This document shows positions 10,930-22,800 of a DNA stretch of 64,000 bases, in pieces. How positions within the stretch are numbered: position 1 is the first letter of the stretch; every line of letters starts with the position of its first letter. A program made the position numbers and the translations under genes. This DNA is from Ciona intestinalis (taxonomy: Eukaryota; Chordata; Ascidiacea; Phlebobranchia; Cionidae), in contig NC_020176.2 of assembly GCF_000224145.3 (NCBI RefSeq), forward strand, positions 1,364,693 to 1,428,692. Reading direction: 5' to 3'. The notes under the pieces were generated by a model. It had not been told where the DNA came from and made no database searches. It saw nothing but the letters and a program-made list of their open reading frames with translations.

Positions 10930-13483
10930 CTATTGATCAGGTTTAAGCATCGGCTCTTTATGGGAATCTCCACCAGGTATCTCGTCGTTAACTTCTGGTG
11001 TATTTTCAACGTCATCAGCTGAAAACGGTAATATTAAGTAATTGTAACTTTTAGTAAGGTAAGTTGGGATCGTTTTAATACTCTTTTTTAGGTTCCATTT
11101 GGTATAAACAAGAACGCTTACAGAGTTATATAACCGCAGCCCCGCGACGCTAAAGGAGCGTTGTTAATGTTAAACACGATCAGGAAATTCGGGAATTTAG
11201 GTGATACCAGTATCCCATCTTACCCCACGGTACTATACCTATCCTTGCGCGATGGGGCTTAGAAAGTTACAATACGGATGTCCTATTATATAACATTGTG
11301 CCCGTTTATTGGTAATAGCTTTTTAATTTTTTTTTAATATCATGCGCATTAAGTAAGCACTGAATTCAAGCAATCACCGTTACGTTTTTTTGCCAAAAGT
11401 TACATGCAACTGCATCGGACCTCTGACCCGTCGGTTGGATATTCTATTTTTTGAAAATACCATGTCTATTTGCATTATATATAATTAAGACCAACAACAC
11501 ACGGCCCACGGGGTATTTGTATTCGTAAGTCACAACGTTAAATCAACTTCAACTTGAGGTTAGTGGACAGTGGTACATACCTCTTTCTTGCCTGCAACGT
11601 CTTCTATTCGTACGTTGACGTCCATACCCAAGCAAGATCAGTGCCGCACATACAATAAGTAAGACCAATCCCATCAGAAGCATTATAAAGCCCCAGCTGA
11701 AAAGAACAAGGTGAAATATAGAACTGTGTCAGATTTGTTGTTAATTTATTACACACAAGTATCGGGTAACACATCACGTTGGTGTAAAATAAGTTGTAAG
11801 AATAAAACATTTATACCGTACATATAAGTCTTTATAGTAGGGTGGGGAAAGACGTGAGAAAACGGTTTTATAATTCGTTGAAGGTTTTTTTGTTTACTTC
11901 CAAAAAAGACAAGAAAATAGATTGAAAATGTGTCCCATCTTCCCCAACCCTATTTTATTACGTTTGTAAGATCAGAGCTTCGGTAATCGCTAATTGCAGT
12001 CTGGTGTTTCCCAACTACTTGATATATTTATCCGATACCTGCGGGTGTTGGCCGAAATAAAGCGCTGAGTATATACTGGATAAAACACTTTGCCGGTAAA
12101 ACGATATTTTAATGTTTTCTTGGGAATAGAACACTTTTCTAGTTAACACGCAGCGTATTTACTCTTTTAAATTTTATATTTCATGTCTCTCGAATTTCTA
12201 AAATGTGTTTTTTTTATGTCTTTTTTGCGTAATTAACAGTACTCCGGTATATAGTAGGGTTGGGTCTAATTTGAAAGTAAGTAAAGAACATTCAAAGAAT
12301 TATAAAACCGTATCCTCACAATTCCCATATAGACCGTTGTTAATTATTTAAAACACAATCACGATATTTGGATATTATATGCCATAGGTGTCACATCTTT
12401 TCCCACCCTACTATAGTATAACTGTATGTTCACTTAAAACACTTTCGCCTAATTATAATAATTACCTTAATGTCGGTGCTGGTTTTAGACATTCTGTTCC
12501 ACTTTCACAATAAGGCTTATCATTTTTACAGCAAATTTCATTTTTTTGGCAAAAACTATCTCCGCACAGCTCGGGACAAACAGCGTTGGAGCTGCAAAAC
12601 TTTGTGTTATCGCCACAGCAGATTTCACCCGCTTCACAATGCTTGTTTCCGCATTTTAAAAGACACGGGTCCATACTACAGTAAGGGACATCGCCTGAGC
12701 AACACGACTCGTTGATGGAACACGCATGATCGTCACATTTAGTTTGGCAAGTTCTGTTTTGGCAAATTAGGGACCCGTTGACGTCACAGCAAAATTGGTT
12801 TGTTTGACATGTTGTCTTGTTGCAGTCTGTTGTAGTTATTCGACAAGGTAAATCGCTACAAGAAAAATTTCCGTTCATGTCGCAACAAAACTGATCGTCG
12901 TTACAAATTTGATTTTCACACGGAGTTACACAGGAACTTGAACATTCTTCTTTGCAGCAAATTTCTCCTTTTTCACATTTCTTCCCGCCACATAACCCAC
13001 TACAGCTGCTCATGTTTGAGCAATAGACTTCGTCCCCTTTACCACAACATATCTCTCCATACTCGCACTTATCAGTTCCACATAAAGGGCAAGTTTCGAC
13101 ACAAACACTGTTATTATTACTGTCACAACAATATCGACCAGTAGGACACCACCCCCCACAACCAACCGTACAAGTGTCGTTTAACCCAATACATTGTTGT
13201 GATTCAATGCAACATTGTTGCGTCACTGAGCATGACGTGGCGCCACATTTCAAACCTGTGGAAATTAAATAATTTATGTCAATATTTTAAAATTTCTAAC
13301 GTTTAGAATATTTTTCGTGGTCTAAATTATAGACGCTTTGGACATGGATAAATTAAAAGCAAAACGACATTGAAATATATATGCGTTGATCTATCTATTG
13401 AAACATTCTGAACAACCAAACTTACCAAACGCACAACCTGCTACACAAAATAAAATCGACAGAGCTCCAAGAAAATTCATCAT
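10930..13483 (-). CDS. Single-pass membrane protein with nine cysteine-rich CC repeats
   Basis: Four minus-strand exons agree in phase: 13426-13483, 12466-13255, 11581-11696, 10930-11018, giving 350 residues. Exon 1 encodes a signal peptide (MMNFLGALSILFCVAGC). Exon 2 encodes about 262 residues with nine repeats of roughly 28, each with a leading Cys, CxxxxxxCC (for example CEKGEICC, CEYGEICC), then two more Cys. Exon 3 encodes a hydrophobic span (about residues 285-306) followed by the basic stretch RQRTNRRRCRQER. Exon 4 encodes a short acidic cytoplasmic tail ending at TAG 10930-10932. The layout is that of a type I surface receptor or adhesion protein. I do not recognise the repeat as a named family; it is only loosely reminiscent of granulin, WAP or Shisa-type cysteine patterns. 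Stopping at TAA after exon 2 would lose the anchor and tail, so the spliced model is preferred. N-glycosylation motifs (NMS, NKT, NGS, NRT) fit secretion. Confidence 0.82.
11833..11955. repeat. MITE-like element, short copy
   Basis: It starts TATAGTAGGGTGGGGAAAGA and ends GTCCCATCTTCCCCAACCCTA, the inverted termini shared by at least ten other copies here. At about 123 bp it is shorter than the usual 165-195 bp, so it has an internal deletion. It lies in an intron of the cysteine-rich gene. Confidence 0.75.
12250..12415. repeat. MITE-like element, intronic copy
   Basis: Termini TATAGTAGGGTTGGG and CCCACCCTACTATA face each other. The interior has the shared blocks AAAGAACATTCAAAGAATTA and ATAAAACCGTATCCTCAC. 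It sits just downstream of exon 2 of the cysteine-rich gene, in the opposite internal orientation to the copy at 11833. Confidence 0.8.
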
Positions 13484-15005
13484 AAATCCATAAAAAGTAA
13501 CGACAAAAATGTTTCATATATTGAATACCGTTTGACTACAAGTCTGCTTAAACGACTATTTAGTAAATGCATAAAACATCGATTTTCTGGGCGTTTTTAA
13601 TACAAATATAATATAAGTATAATACGATTTTAATCCGGACTGTTTTTAACTGAACAAGTTTAAGATAAAACGAGTTTATTAACCAAAATGAGATTAAAAT
13701 CGTATCATACAAATATGGGCTGTCAAGTTTGCATTAAAACTGGCTATCAAGTAGTTAAAACTTATTTATATTCCGCAACAATCGTTTCTTCTTAGAGAGC
13801 TATAAATACTGAAGCAACATCAAATTACTGCGCACATTTATCGTTGCTCCCTCCGCGACAGCTTATTTATAAACATTTATTTCAAGCGGCATAGAGAGTA
13901 TAATGTATAATTCATGACGGGCTTAGCTTCAGCGCCATTGGTTGAATTACATTCCCCAAACTCATGACGTCATCGCAGTAACGGCGAGTTAAAGTCGTTC
14001 GATTTTCCGCTTGGTGGAGTAGGATTTTATGTAAGATTTTTGTAGTTATTTGAAACAGACTTGATGGGAAATTTTCAAAGACGTAGCTTTGGATTTTCAA
14101 TATCTATTGCAAAATTTCAGAATGATTAAAAAAACATTTGGTTTTCTTTCTATAGATAAAAGCCATACCGCAAACCAGCAGACCATCTAATTAAACCAGG
14201 AAGCCACCAAGTTTAGAATGAAGATGGTGAGGCAAGAGACATGGTAGTGGAACAATTTGTCTGAGAGAGAAACGAATTTTTCAGTTATGATATATGGATC
14301 AGCCATGTTTTGTTCGTACTTTTTCTAATGCTTTGTCTGTGTTTTGTCCTATTTTGTCCATAACCAACGCATAGACAAATATTAAACAAAACATAAACAA
14401 AATATTGGACAAATCATGGATGATTTTTTTAGGTTTTAACCTTAGTCTTTACATACCTTTACATATGTATAGGCTATGTTTAACCATGATTTGTCCAGAT
14501 CACAAACCTGTCCTGGAAGTCTGAGCCGCAAGTTTTTTTTTATATCAACATTTTCTTACTTGTGTAAGAACCACTTTTTGTTTGTTGAAATCATTTCTAT
14601 TTTTGTCATATCCTTTTGTCCCGGTAACAGATTTTTTACTTCTATTGGGAGTTGGCACTCTATTTATGTCAAATGGAGATACCAGTCTGTCGTTGGTACC
14701 AACTTGTTCAAATCTCATGTCCCGTCAAAAAAAACAACAAAATCAATGCGAAATTTATTTTAATAGCATAAGCACCTAAATATTGGTTTGTATTTTAAAA
14801 GAGCATTGTATAGTACGATGGGGGAAGATGGGACAACTATTCATTTTATTTTCAAGTTACACTTGGTACTAAACAAAGAACATTCAAAGAAATATAAACT
14901 TTTACCGTTGGTAATTGTTTAAAACACAAACAGGATATTCAAATATTATGTGCTAAAGGTGTCCCACCTTTCCCCACAGTACAACATCAAAAATTTTCAA
15001 TATTG
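13484..15005. other. Intergenic region upstream of the cysteine-rich gene
   Basis: No supported gene. It should hold the promoter of the cysteine-rich gene (rightward of 13483), a TGACGTCA palindrome near 13964, one MITE-like copy, and the 3' UTR of the DIPK1 homologue with possible minus-strand AATAAA signals at 14845-14850 and 14757-14762. Confidence 0.4.
14809..14982. repeat. MITE-like element
   Basis: Starts TATAGTACGATGGGGGAAGA and ends GTCCCACCTTTCCCCACAGTA. The interior matches the family blocks (AAAGAACATTCAAAGAAATA, TTGTTTAAAACACAAACAGG, GATATTCAAATATTATG). Confidence 0.75.
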
Positions 15006-17489
15006 TTATAATTTCGGTAAATATCTTGTGTCGTCACAAATGCCGTTGTTGCATATAGTTTGAAAGTCACGGTCGACGGATAACTCCGAAATTATCGTTC
15101 GCTGAAAGACCTGAAAATAAAAAAAGGTAGCGAATTTTTATAAAATGTGTTTATAGGCTCTTCAGAGACTAAAAATACATTTAAAATTCGCCTAAATTTT
15201 TTCTCAAATTTAATAAATTATCGTCATTTTTATAAAATTACGACTTCTATTTAGCTCGCATTAAACAAAGTTTGGATAAAACTTACTTTCACGTTTGAGT
15301 CAAACTTGTATTTGTTACAATACCCAGACGTGACGTCACATACACCTGTACAATGCAACATTGTGCAGTCATAATCACTGACGCAAGGTATGGCGCTGAA
15401 CAAAACTCCAAGTACCTGTAGAAATCATTCAACCTTTAAATTCGGATCAGTCTATGTTGCAATAATTGCTTCATTGTGATTCATAATGGGTGAACCAACG
15501 GAGCTTTCCACACCAAGATTTGTTTAGATTGCACTTCACGGTTATTAAGTAACAGTTAACATTATGCATTTATAGTGAAAGGGCGCGACGTTCTATTAAT
15601 ATCGTCACAATGAACAATACTGAACTTCTTTGCGCACGTAACTATACTATTTTATATGTAAGGTGGGGAAGGTCGGGACATCCTCCAGATCGTGTTTTAA
15701 ACAATCTATGGAGACGAATACGGTTTTATAATTTATTAATTGCTCTTTGTTTACTACCAAATGGAACGGGAAAGTAGATTAAAAAGGCGTCCCATCCTTC
15801 CACACTGTGGGGTAACATGGGATACCATCAGCATCCAAATCCTGTATTTCCTAATCGTGTTTGAACAATTACCAACGCTGTTTTAGGGTCGCGGAGCTAC
15901 ATCATTTTTAATTCTGTAATTTTTTTATTTATTATACCAAATAAGACAAGAAGGGAGAATGAAAGTACGTCTCATTTTACCTCACCCTACTATAAATTGT
16001 AGCATCTTGTAATATACAAATAACAAAAAAATGTACCTCTTTTGTGAAAACTCTGTTTTGATTTGTCATCACCGCGTTTCCCCTTCTGTTCACTCCAACG
16101 TTCGACATTGTGACGTCACAAGCATGCACTCCAGACTCGTCGAGTTTTTTTGCAAGTTGAAGTACCTCGTGGTGATTTCCCCTTGTCGAATTCGATTGAG
16201 TAAGCGGAAGTACATGTTCTGTAACGTAATAATTTCCACAAGTTCCAGCGATGTCGGGAAAATACTTGCCATTGGTTAATGACGTCATCAAAGTGACGTT
16301 GTTACCAATGCTGACGTTTTTAGATGACGTCATCAGTTTGAAGAATTTGTTCTGGCGTAATAATGAAATCACAGTGCGCAGTTCTGGAATAGTCAAGCTT
16401 GGATCAAAATTTGATAACAAATTATACGATTTGATCGATTTTACTATCCGGGAGTCCCCGCTTGAGAGAAACATTGCATGGTTGAATAGCTTCTTATGCT
16501 CAGTTTCTGACGTCACACCATTGTTTTCAGAAGACAGCACGTACACGTCACCAGTTCTGGAATTCCTAACTAAATATTTTATTTCCTCGTCGTTATGGCG
16601 AATGCAGTTTTCAATTGTGATGTCATCGGTGAAACACAATGGGGAACAAAAGTCACCGATTATTTCATCGTTCTTGAAAGAATCGCACTGAAAAATATAA
16701 AAAAATTACGATAGATGCACACCAGCTGTTTGGTGACGTCACGAATCGTGTTTCGACAACAATAACCAAATTGTCTGTCGCTTAAACCAATCATGCAGAT
16801 GCAAATTTGCATGAAATATACATGAGGGTCTCTTAGCGACTTAACACAAGTAATAGTAGTAATACACATCTACAAATGCATTGGCAAATAATCTGACGAA
16901 TTTCCAGAATCATTTTACCTTGCTCAAAAGTAATTTAACGCACGAAGAAAATTAACACACACACACGATATGCATATATTTAACAAATAAATCTCCTTAC
17001 GTTGTATATGGTAGGGTGGGGAAGACGGGACGCCTTTAAAACAATATACCCAAACACCCTGACCGTGTTTTAAACAATTAACACCGGTCTATGACAGTCG
17101 AGAGGCTGTACTGTTTTATCATTCGAATGTTTTTTTTGTTTACTACCAAATGCGACAAGGAGAAAAAATAAAAAAGGAACTTTCCCCAGCCTACTATATC
17201 GTTTAAAAATACTTTATAGACTTGCAAAATGCACTATAGTAGTGACTGACTAAAAACAACTGCGGTCATAGTAGACCTAGCAGAATTAAGATACAGTAGC
17301 ACACACAGACACACATAGAAGAACGCCAATCGCGAGTTTACTCACCAATTTCCGGACGCTTAGTTTTGCTTCCCATATGGAACAGTGAGAACTATATTTA
17401 TAAACAACATAAGCTTTGTAGTTGGTTAACAAAAACGCACACCCGAGAATAAATACAAATAAACATGGAACAGGACTCAGCTCTGTCAT
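15006..17489 (-). CDS. DIPK1/FAM69-family protein kinase-like protein, signal-anchored
   Basis: Four minus-strand exons, all phase 0: 17346-17489, 16037-16687, 15287-15415, 15006-15110; 342 residues, shorter than the roughly 430 of vertebrate DIPK1A-C. Residues 9-28 form a signal anchor, as in this endoplasmic reticulum/Golgi-lumen family. Exon 2 opens with the family pattern C-x9-IIGDFCSPLC. GTCGNYYVTEHVLPL and CDVTMSNVGV (residues 238-247) match the catalytic-loop region. Exons 3-4 carry paired cysteines of the form DC-x4-HC-x3-C and C-x4-CDD, typical of the C-terminus. After the catalytic loop the metal-binding Asp expected in this family appears as TNQN (256-259), suggesting a pseudokinase. 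Assignment to DIPK1 rather than DIPK2 rests on the N-terminal anchor and the LC motif. Start is the first in-frame ATG before the hydrophobic segment. Confidence 0.82.
15654..15808. repeat. MITE-like element, left member of an abutting pair
   Basis: Starts TATATGTAAGGTGGGGAAGG and ends CGTCCCATCCTTCCACACTG. Contains the family blocks GTGTTTTAAACAATC and TTTGTTTACTACCAAATG. The end runs directly into a second copy. Lies in the intron between exons 2 and 3 of the DIPK1 homologue. Confidence 0.7.
15805..15994. repeat. MITE-like element, right member of an abutting pair
   Basis: Starts ACTGTGGGGTAACATGGGAT and ends ACCTCACCCTACTATA, with the family interior (AATCGTGTTTGAACAATTAC, ACCAAATAAGACAAGAAG). 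More diverged than other copies. The pair sits head to tail. Confidence 0.7.
17005..17198. repeat. MITE-like element
   Basis: Begins TATATGGTAGGGTGGGGAAG and ends CTTTCCCCAGCCTACTATA, with the usual interior (GACCGTGTTTTAAACAATTA, TTGTTTACTACCAAATG). In the first intron of the DIPK1 homologue. Confidence 0.78.
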
Positions 17490-17619
17490 TCTAACATGCC
17501 TGCTTTGATAAAATGCTGATGTTAATTACATAATGTTGATATTACGACACTGCCACATGAGTGACTTAATCCTACATACCATTTCCCTAATCTCACATTA
17601 ATACACTCTTTATACTCAA

Positions 17620-17782
17620 GCCAGAAATGGCGGATAACTTGGTAGATACATCCTGTTCAGTCACCCGACTCGGTGTGCGTTTTTATGGTGCACCATGTTT
17701 GGTAGATACACCCTGTTACGTCACTCGAAAGCCCGAAATGGTGGAAACATCAAAACTGTTCAGTCACCCGACTCGCTTCACT
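17620..17782. repeat. Patch of interleaved direct repeats
   Basis: Three short units each occur twice in a different order: TTGGTAGATACAyCCTGTT (near 17639 and 17699), TTCAGTCACCCGACTCG (near 17654 and 17759), and CmGAAATGGyGGA (near 17622 and 17733). No coding frame fits. Confidence 0.6.
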
Positions 17783-18450
17783 AAAACGTTATCGAAATAG
17801 ACTTGCGAGTAAAACGTCGCTTCTATGCCTCAATGCCTGGTTACCTCCGGGCGTTTAGTAATCACAGTCGTGCTACACTTCACTGGGTACAGGTTAGAAA
17901 TTCGTGTCGAGGACGCGAGGGTTAACAAGTTAGTGCAGGGTTTACGCTCACGACTCACTTTCTGGTAAAACCTTATACTTGCCAAGACACACTGTTTGAG
18001 AAAACTACTACAATACAGAAGGCTATACATAACAGCGTTGCTCGTACAAAAACAATGTTTAATAAATGATGTCATACTAATGTGATGCGCTATTGTACGT
18101 ATTTGTCATATCCTGGCGTACTGCTGGTATGTAATATGAAGTCTCCGAACAAAATACATTCCGTAATTACATGTAATTAAGTTTCTCTCGTTAGGACATT
18201 CTAAAACCAACATACTGTTTTTCCTAAATCGAAATCTCGCGAAAAACAACGACCTGCTGCTGCATATACCTTACGCTCATACAATATTGGTATTCTAACT
18301 ACACTTACCACCATTATTTAAAATTGAAATTACAATCAAACTTTGGCATGCGAACCATCGCTATTGTTCGCTCACAATAAACTTACTGTGATGCACGTTA
18401 ACAGTGTAGAAGTAGACGTATACGGGTAATCTTTTACGACTTCCCTTTTA

Positions 18451-18479
18451 NNTTGGGAGTCAAATTATCGTATATCNNN
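18451..18479. other. Unresolved bases in the assembly
   Basis: Runs of N at 18451-18452 and 18477-18479 mark uncertain sequence. Confidence 0.99.
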
Positions 18480-19898
18480 AAGCTTGTAACTAGGAAACCA
18501 ACGTTATACTAGTTTTCCCATGGTAGTTTATTGCCTGACTGAGCAAAATTTGCCATATTATTCATAAAATGTAGTTTAATAAAAAGTACAAAAGCAGATC
18601 AGCCTAAAATGTATATGTTTTACTGTACGCCACTGCCCTTATTTATATACAGACTTCGAGTACTAGCTAGCCTACCAGTGATGACACATTTAAATATTAT
18701 CAGCTATACGGAGATTTTACAATACCATAACCACTTGAAAGTAAGTACCATGTTGTAATACTCGAGTGAATGATCTATCTTTGTACAGAATAATGTCGCT
18801 ATTACTGGATTAGTTATGCTGAATTTAAGAGATTTGGAACCAGCTTTGTAACTGTCAAACTTTTCAAACCTAAATGACAGTGGAAATGTACAATGGGTTC
18901 ATAAGTACTAGGATTTAAAACAGTCAGTTGTTTAATATTTTTTATATCACAGGTTCTATACAAAATTAACTTTTTTAAAAAGTCTGTTAGTTCTAATATA
19001 ATAGACCATATAATAATAGTTCATATTTACAAATATATGACATCAGAAGATCTATTTACCCCTTACAACGATTACATATATATACTGAAGTTGTGCTAAT
19101 CGATGTTAGTTGAATACACATAGTAGTCAAGCTGCTATTAAATTCAGAATAAACAGTTTTCTAATTCATTTAGACAAAATTGTGAGAACGCGAGTATTTT
19201 ATTTCACAGTATTCAATAACATTTCAACACTGCACCACATGTTAAACAAATCCCACTGTGATGTAACAATTACCACTGATGACATCACTGATGTAATTAT
19301 GATGTACATGTTGGGCAAACTGTTTTGCTGTAACTGCAATTGTGACAGTATATACAATCGAAGCCATTTGTGAGTGAACTCAGACATAAACACAACAAAT
19401 AAACAAATTATCGCTCTCCAATTAAACACTTATTTACATCCATTCACATATGAACTTGTGACATAACAATAAAAGTCCCCAGAGTTGGCCCAAACTTTTC
19501 AGCACACAGCTCCAGAAATGAGATGTGTTTTATCTTTTTGTGGGCGGTGTCTTGCTTCAGTTATATCGTCTGTGGAAGAAGGAAAACACTTCATACACAT
19601 GGGATATTGTGATGTGAAAGCTTTATTTATAACCTCTGGGTTATCAATAAACATTGTTTAAAAGTAAACAAGGGCCTTTTGTCTCTTATAGGCTAATTGT
19701 TTGAAATTGGTAAACAAAAAATAACAGAATTGAACACTTTAAAACAAAATTAGATTTTATATCGATGGAGCAAAAAGACACAGGTGTTAGGTGCAATGAA
19801 TAGCACCATGAAATTTGAATAACAAAGTAAAATAGAACACCATTAAAAAACAACCTAATAAAACACATTAAGTCTGATTTCATTTTAAATAAAACCTT

Positions 19899-22800
19899 TT
19901 ACACTCTCTGAGGGGCTTCCCCTGTTGCGGGATCATTTAAATCTTCAGGAACATATTTTGCTGACTCATTCTCAATTTGTAAACTCATCTCTGACTCGTG
20001 ACTTTCTACTTCTGATGATATAAACATGTTTGTTGCATCATAACTTTCATAAATCCACTGATATTAGAAAACCACACTAAACATACACTTTAATAGTTGA
20101 AGTAAATATTTCCTTAACTTTCCCATATTGCTATGAAACTTTATATCTAAAACATTATAATAATAATAAAAATTACAAGTAGAACATAATAATTATTTAA
20201 AGTAAACAAGACTTTAAACTTCAATAAATAATGTTTTTACAACTACATCATTATTAAACACAGATAACAACTTCAGTTTTTGGTGAAAAATCCACTGACA
20301 ATAAATTAATGATAATTTTTGCATAAAAAGTTACTTAAAAACAAAGATCGTAAAAGTCACAGAATCAAGAAAGAAGAACTTACTGTTAGCAGATCCTCCC
20401 GATAATGTTCGGATGCGTTTATGATCTCCGTCTGCTGATCCTGTGGAGCTGTTAGAGATTGTTCGTGACCGAGCAAGACGTGTCATCATCACACCAGGGA
20501 CTGTAGGGGACGGTGTTTAAGTGAGTGGTGGTTTTAAAAAGTTTTTTAAGAAAAGTCACAACTAATTCAATCAAATTTTCATAATATAAATACCATTTAA
20601 AATGTAACAAAAAAGTTATCTCATGGGAGTGACATCAAGAAAGACACGACTTGTTTTAAAGTTAATTTACTTATGTAGTGTTACTCTACCAACTAAGAAA
20701 GTTTCCAGCACCCACATAAGCTTATTGGTTTAAAAGTTATTCTTTTAATGTACTAATGTAGTTCCAATCTAGACCACAAAAAAAGATTTTAACCCTTAAC
20801 CCAATTTTTTTTTAAATTCGGACTGGTATTAAAGTTATTCCACTACTGCAGTTTTACACCACACTGGGTAAGCCATATGCATATTGTAAAACTTTTTAAG
20901 ACACATTTTTTCAACCATAACATGCAAAACCGGGACAACAACAATAAAAACAAAGATAAAAAAGACAAGAAGAAAACAAGACTACAAGAAGAGTTTTCGG
21001 AATACCTGAGCCACGCATTTTGAAAGGAACTCCTTGGCAGAAATTTGTAAAAGTTTGTTAAAATAAATAAGAAAACTAAAAATTAATAAATAAAAGAAAA
21101 CTCAAATTTAAATGAAATCAAAATTCAAAAATAAAATAATTTTAAATTAAATTGGAAATTGCGGAAGAATAACAGAAATTATAATCAAAAGATAAAAACT
21201 AAACAATAAAAAAAAAAGCAAAATCAATATTTTTTTATGCCAGGCCCATGTAATAACATGAATTAGGTTAACATGTGGTCACCTGTATGTATTTTTAACA
21301 TGCCATGTATAATACCAAAGTTCCCATTAATGAATTATTTATATTATGTTTAATTATTCAGATCAATTCAATTAAAGGATATATTTGCTATTCTTTTGTA
21401 AAGGTAATACGGAAATTGGATTATACTGTAATTACAATAAATAGTTAATGCGGTGTGTAAGTATTAATGTGGTGTTTTATTAATGCATGTGGGCTGTAAG
21501 GATTTTGAATGTGTTTTGCTAATTTTGAGCAAATGTATTGAACAATTGCATAAATTAATTTTCGCAGGGGTAATGTAATAAAAATCAATGCTTATGTAAT
21601 TATGTAAATAACATGCAGATATACATTATTGCATTATAATTTATTCTTAGCAACACAGCGGACTTACTATGTCCAAGTCCTTGTAAGAAATAAGTGATCG
21701 CTTCTGCAACATTGAAGATTTGTTCTTCAAGTATCATACCACCTGCATCTGCCATCTGTTCAACATTAAACAACTGTTATTATATACCCCACATGTAGAT
21801 GGTAGATACTATGCAGCATTGAATAGAGTTAAGCTTTCATGTCTTGTTTTTGAAAACATTACTGTTGTTACCAACTTATTAATAAAAACAATAAAAGAAA
21901 TAGATATCAAAAAGAACAAGAATAACAAAAAAATATACAAAAAATCTATTTATAAAAAATGTAATTGAAAAAACAACAACAAAAACAAACACATTATTAA
22001 CAAGAAAAAAACGAAACTTAGCAACAAGAACAACAAACCTTAAGAAAAGTTGTTTTTTTGACGTTTAGCCTCGAATTCACTTCAACAGCTTCATCAACGA
22101 AAGGTGAAAGGTCACCAACGAGAATCAACGTCTGGCATTTCAACGTTGTCTTGTCAACTTGTTGAGGGTCAGGTGATCGTGTAATGTTAATGTCACTTCG
22201 TCTGTTGGGTAAATAAATTGAAGTTAAAAAAGTAAATTACGGGGTTACTATGCAGATCTCATTTTGTATTAAAAAAACTGTAGTTACATAAGTTATCTCA
22301 TTTTGGTTACCTACTTTGAATAAAAAAGTAAATCTTCTACTATTTCGTGAGATATTACATGAAAAATCATAAATTCCATAAAATTACCATTACAATGCAT
22401 ATTACATTCCTTTATTATGAATAGTAATCTCATGGAACACAATGTTGATAAATTTTTTTCTCATGATTTTATCTTTACCTTTTCATCAAAAACTCACCTT
22501 TCATATGATTTCATGAAGTTAATAACATTTTCCTCATTCATGAACTTCTTGAAATGAATGCGATGAGTGTCGAGCAGTTCGTGGTTCTGTAGTTCAACTT
22601 CCGACTGTAAAATAGAAAGTTTATATACAGTGTGTAACATGTAGTTTAAAGTGGCATGGATGCAATAGATAACAGGGAAAATAAATAAAATTACCAAATC
22701 CTACTCAAAAAGGTCACAAAAAAAGGTAAGAAAATTTTTTTGGAATAAAAAATTACAACCTTTTACACATAACAAACATTGTGTTCTAAAATAAAAATCA

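Larger units (their letters stand above)
17490..19898. other. Intergenic region between DIPK1 homologue and NDRG 3' end
   Basis: No supported gene. It holds the upstream region of the DIPK1 homologue, a patch of scrambled direct repeats (17620-17782), unresolved bases at 18451-18452 and 18477-18479, and the NDRG 3' UTR. Minus-strand AATAAA (TTTATT at 19622-19627) is a candidate NDRG polyadenylation signal about 270 bases after the stop. Confidence 0.45.

Noticed and set aside
12462..13253. Cysteine-rich frame as a stand-alone secreted protein
   Set aside because: Phase-matched exons on both sides supply a signal peptide, a membrane span and a tail, so the single-exon reading is incomplete.
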